NCBI GenBank assembly: GCA_937875605.1
Contig: CALLXZ010000158.1
Span: forward strand, 1 to 16,427
Reading direction: 5' to 3'
DNA from: an uncultured Moheibacter sp.
Lineage (GTDB): Bacteria > Bacteroidota > Bacteroidia > Flavobacteriales > Weeksellaceae
DNA: 16,427 bases
This document shows positions 14,725 through 16,427 of this stretch, piece after piece (the first letter of the stretch is position 1; every line of letters starts with the position of its first letter). The translations under genes were made by a program, and so were the position numbers. The notes under the pieces are model-generated. The model did no database searches. It was not told the origin of the DNA and saw only the letters and a list, made by a program, of their open reading frames with translations.

Positions 14725-15648
14725 TTAATCCAATTCAATATCAAAATTGGTTAAGCTTTTGAAAACATCTAAACGGTCATTTAATTCATCTTCAGTTAAT
14801 TCTGAGATTCTATCTGTTCCAAATTTTTCAACGGTAAACGAAGCTAGAGCACTTCCGTAGATAATGGCGCGTTTCATGTTGTCAAACGAATAATTTTTCG
14901 TTTTAGCTAAAAATCCGGAAAACCCTCCGGCAAATGTATCACCCGCTCCGGTCGGATCAAATACATCTTCCAACGGCAATGCGGGTGCGAAAAAAACGTT
15001 GTTTTCGTGAAATAACAAAGCACCGTGTTCCCCTTTCTTGATAATCAAAGTATGCGGTCCCATCTCAAGAATCTTTTTAGCAGCTTTCACCAAACTGTAT
15101 TCTTTGCTCATTTGACGGGCTTCCTCGTCGTTGATGGTCAATACATCCACATCTTTCAATACATCCATTAATTCATCCCACGTTAAATCCATCCAGAAAT
15201 TCATAGTGTCTAGAATGACTAATTTCGGGCGTTCTTCTAATTGATTTAAAACCGATTTCTGAACCAGCGGATGTAGATTTCCCAACATCAAAACTTCCGG
15301 TTTTTTCCATTTTTCCGGAACGATCGGTTGGAAATTTTCTAATACATTTAATTCAGTAGCCAAAGTATCACGAGAATTCATGTCGTTGTGGTAACGCCCT
15401 GCCCAGAAGAAAGTTTTTCCATTTTCGATTTTTTCGATTCCGGAAATATCAATTCCTTTATCGATAAGTAAATCCAGGTGTTCTTGCGGAAAATCTCCTC
15501 CGATAACCGAAACCAATCCGGTTTTCACATCCAGCATCGAAGATGCTAAACCGATGAAAGTAGCAGCGCCACCAAGAATTATATCACTTTTTCCGAAAGG
15601 AGTTTCAATCTGGTCAAATGCGACCGTACCAACGACTAATAGGCTCAT
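14725..15648 (-). CDS. PfkB-family carbohydrate kinase
   Basis: A 307-residue cytosolic kinase of the ribokinase/PfkB family; the substrate is unknown. The ATP- and catalysis-associated motif DPTGAGDTFAGG is at 231-242, with the catalytic base Asp237. GGAATF at 26-31 is the substrate-side glycine turn, TINDEEAR (171-178) is the usual N-x-x-E stretch, and KKGEHGAL (204-211) the nucleotide-side turn. Family relatives phosphorylate ribose, adenosine, fructose or aminoimidazole riboside, and nothing seen settles the choice. It has its own -7 box upstream and a strong terminator downstream, so it appears monocistronic. The gene for a ferredoxin-NADP reductase-like enzyme lies 69 nt upstream on the same strand. 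Confidence 0.87.
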   Translation of the reverse strand: MSLLVVGTVAFDQIETPFGKSDIILGGAATFIGLASSMLDVKTGLVSVIGGDFPQEHLDLLIDKGIDISGIEKIENGKTFFWAGRYHNDMNSRDTLATELNVLENFQPIVPEKWKKPEVLMLGNLHPLVQKSVLNQLEERPKLVILDTMNFWMDLTWDELMDVLKDVDVLTINDEEARQMSKEYSLVKAAKKILEMGPHTLIIKKGEHGALLFHENNVFFAPALPLEDVFDPTGAGDTFAGGFSGFLAKTKNYSFDNMKRAIIYGSALASFTVEKFGTDRISELTEDELNDRLDVFKSLTNFDIELD

Positions 15649-15668
15649 TTTGTTCTTTTAAATTTGGG

Positions 15669-15676
15669 CAAAGGTA
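15669..15676 (-). promoter_or_regulatory. -7 promoter box for the PfkB-family kinase gene
   Basis: TACCTTTG on the minus strand matches TAnnTTTG exactly and would start transcription about 15 nt before the ATG. No TTG is found at the expected -33 distance. A weak hairpin (GTTAGA/TCTAAC, 8-nt loop) lies between this box and the upstream stop and might be a poor terminator or an operator half-site pair. Confidence 0.42.
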
Positions 15677-15717
15677 TAATTTAGAAGTTAGAAATTTAAA
15701 TCTAACTCTTAAAAAAA

Positions 15718-16427
15718 TCAATCTATCGACTTTACCACCGCTTTCTCGGCTTCTTTACGGCTTCCGTCAAATCCATCCACACCGGAAACCGTTGTGTATT
15801 TTAAAATGTATTTTTTCCCCGGATTCAATAATTGATAAATACTTTGACAAGCCATAGTTGCTTCGTGGAAACCACAAAGAATCAATTTCAATTTTCCCGG
15901 ATAGGTATTGATGTCGCCAACTGCATAAATTCCCGGAACATTGGTCTGATAATCAAGAGCATTATTCACCTTTATAGCATTTTTTTCAATTTCCAATCCC
16001 CAATTGGCAATCGGTCCTAATTTTGGTGAAAGTCCAAACAACGGAATCAGGAAGTCAGTTTCTATGATTTCTTTTTCACCTTCTTTATCGATTGTGATGC
16101 CAGTTAATGTTGTATCGCCATGCAATTCGTTTACTTCCGCAGGTGTAACTAAATTAATTTTTCCTAGTTTTTTTAATTCCTGCACTTTTTCTACGGAATC
16201 CAAGGCACCTCTAAATTCGTTTCTTCTATGAATCAATGTGACATCTGAAGCTACTTCCGAAAGAAATATGCTCCAATCCAACGCTGAATCTCCACCTCCT
16301 GCAATTACAATTCGTTTATCACGGAACATTTCAGGATCGCGTACAAAATACTCCAATCCATTTTCTTCGAACTTGGCTAAATTCTCCAATTCCGGTTTTC
16401 TCGGCTCAAAACTTCCCAAACCTCCTG
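15718..16427 (-). CDS. Thioredoxin-reductase-like ferredoxin/flavodoxin-NADP reductase (3' part)
   Basis: The C-terminal 236 codons of an FAD-dependent NADP reductase of the low-molecular-weight thioredoxin-reductase-like type (YumC/FNR2); the N-terminal FAD-binding part lies past the right edge. The visible part starts GGLGSFEPRK, then the NADPH-binding IVIAGGGDSALDW, and HRRNEFRG, whose arginines are the usual 2'-phosphate binding residues. The second FAD motif NVPGIYAVGDI is intact. The chain closes with KYTTVSGVDGFDG, typical of this subfamily. No CxxC redox pair is visible in the NADPH domain, which argues against true thioredoxin reductase. It would pass electrons between NADPH and ferredoxin or flavodoxin. 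The frame stays open to the edge, so the true start is outside. Confidence 0.88.
   Translation of the reverse strand, partial: GGLGSFEPRKPELENLAKFEENGLEYFVRDPEMFRDKRIVIAGGGDSALDWSIFLSEVASDVTLIHRRNEFRGALDSVEKVQELKKLGKINLVTPAEVNELHGDTTLTGITIDKEGEKEIIETDFLIPLFGLSPKLGPIANWGLEIEKNAIKVNNALDYQTNVPGIYAVGDINTYPGKLKLILCGFHEATMACQSIYQLLNPGKKYILKYTTVSGVDGFDGSRKEAEKAVVKSID

Noticed and set aside
15689..15712. GTTAGA/TCTAAC hairpin between the NADP reductase and kinase genes
   Set aside because: Six-bp AT-rich stem with an 8-nt loop and no T-run after it; mentioned with the kinase promoter but not called as a terminator.
1..16427. CRISPR arrays, tRNA or rRNA genes, insertion sequences, prophage or integrase signs
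   Set aside because: No spaced direct repeats, cloverleaf-like sequences, transposase motifs or terminal inverted repeats were seen anywhere in the window.

Overview
The window looks like ordinary chromosome of a low-GC member of the Bacteroidota, most likely class Flavobacteriia. Four things support this: protein features typical of that class; A-rich leaders without Shine-Dalgarno sites; -7 boxes of the flavobacterial TAnnTTTG type; and an acidic stretch after a lipoprotein cysteine. No rRNA, tRNA, CRISPR array, prophage or insertion sequence is visible. I did not find a convincing new biological system. The most notable items are a broken toxin-antitoxin pair, a palindrome inside the feoA promoter, a lipoprotein-type pyrophosphatase with an altered active-site position, and a duplicated-domain surface lipoprotein.

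Layout. 1-1779 (minus): a tight operon of a TRIC-type membrane protein, formimidoylglutamase (hutG) and the start of a class I mannose-6-phosphate isomerase that runs off the left edge. 1878-4578 (plus): an endonuclease/exonuclease/phosphatase-family protein, deoxyribose-phosphate aldolase (deoC) and a two-repeat lipoprotein, closed by a hairpin terminator. 4636-7148 (minus): ferrous iron uptake operon feoA-feoB plus a 55-residue FeoB-associated Cys-rich membrane protein. 7266-7649 (plus): a DUF423 membrane protein, convergent with a lipoprotein family I inorganic pyrophosphatase (7653-8240, minus). 8299-9551 (minus): an ElaA-like acetyltransferase and a short-chain dehydrogenase.

9560-10101 (minus) appears non-coding at first sight. 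It holds the remains of a type II toxin-antitoxin operon: an antitoxin gene with two frameshifts, and a RelE/ParE-type toxin gene with a nonsense codon and a frameshift.

10139-13594 is a divergent envelope-glycan module. An ArnT/GT39-like membrane glycosyltransferase lies on minus. A GT2 polyprenyl-phosphate glycosyltransferase overlapping a UPF0104 membrane protein lies on plus. Together they suggest transfer of a lipid-linked sugar to an envelope acceptor, but the acceptor is not identifiable here. 13781-14674 (plus) is an EamA/DMT transporter. 14725-16427 (minus) holds a PfkB-family sugar kinase and the 3' part of a thioredoxin-reductase-like ferredoxin/flavodoxin-NADP reductase that runs off the right edge.
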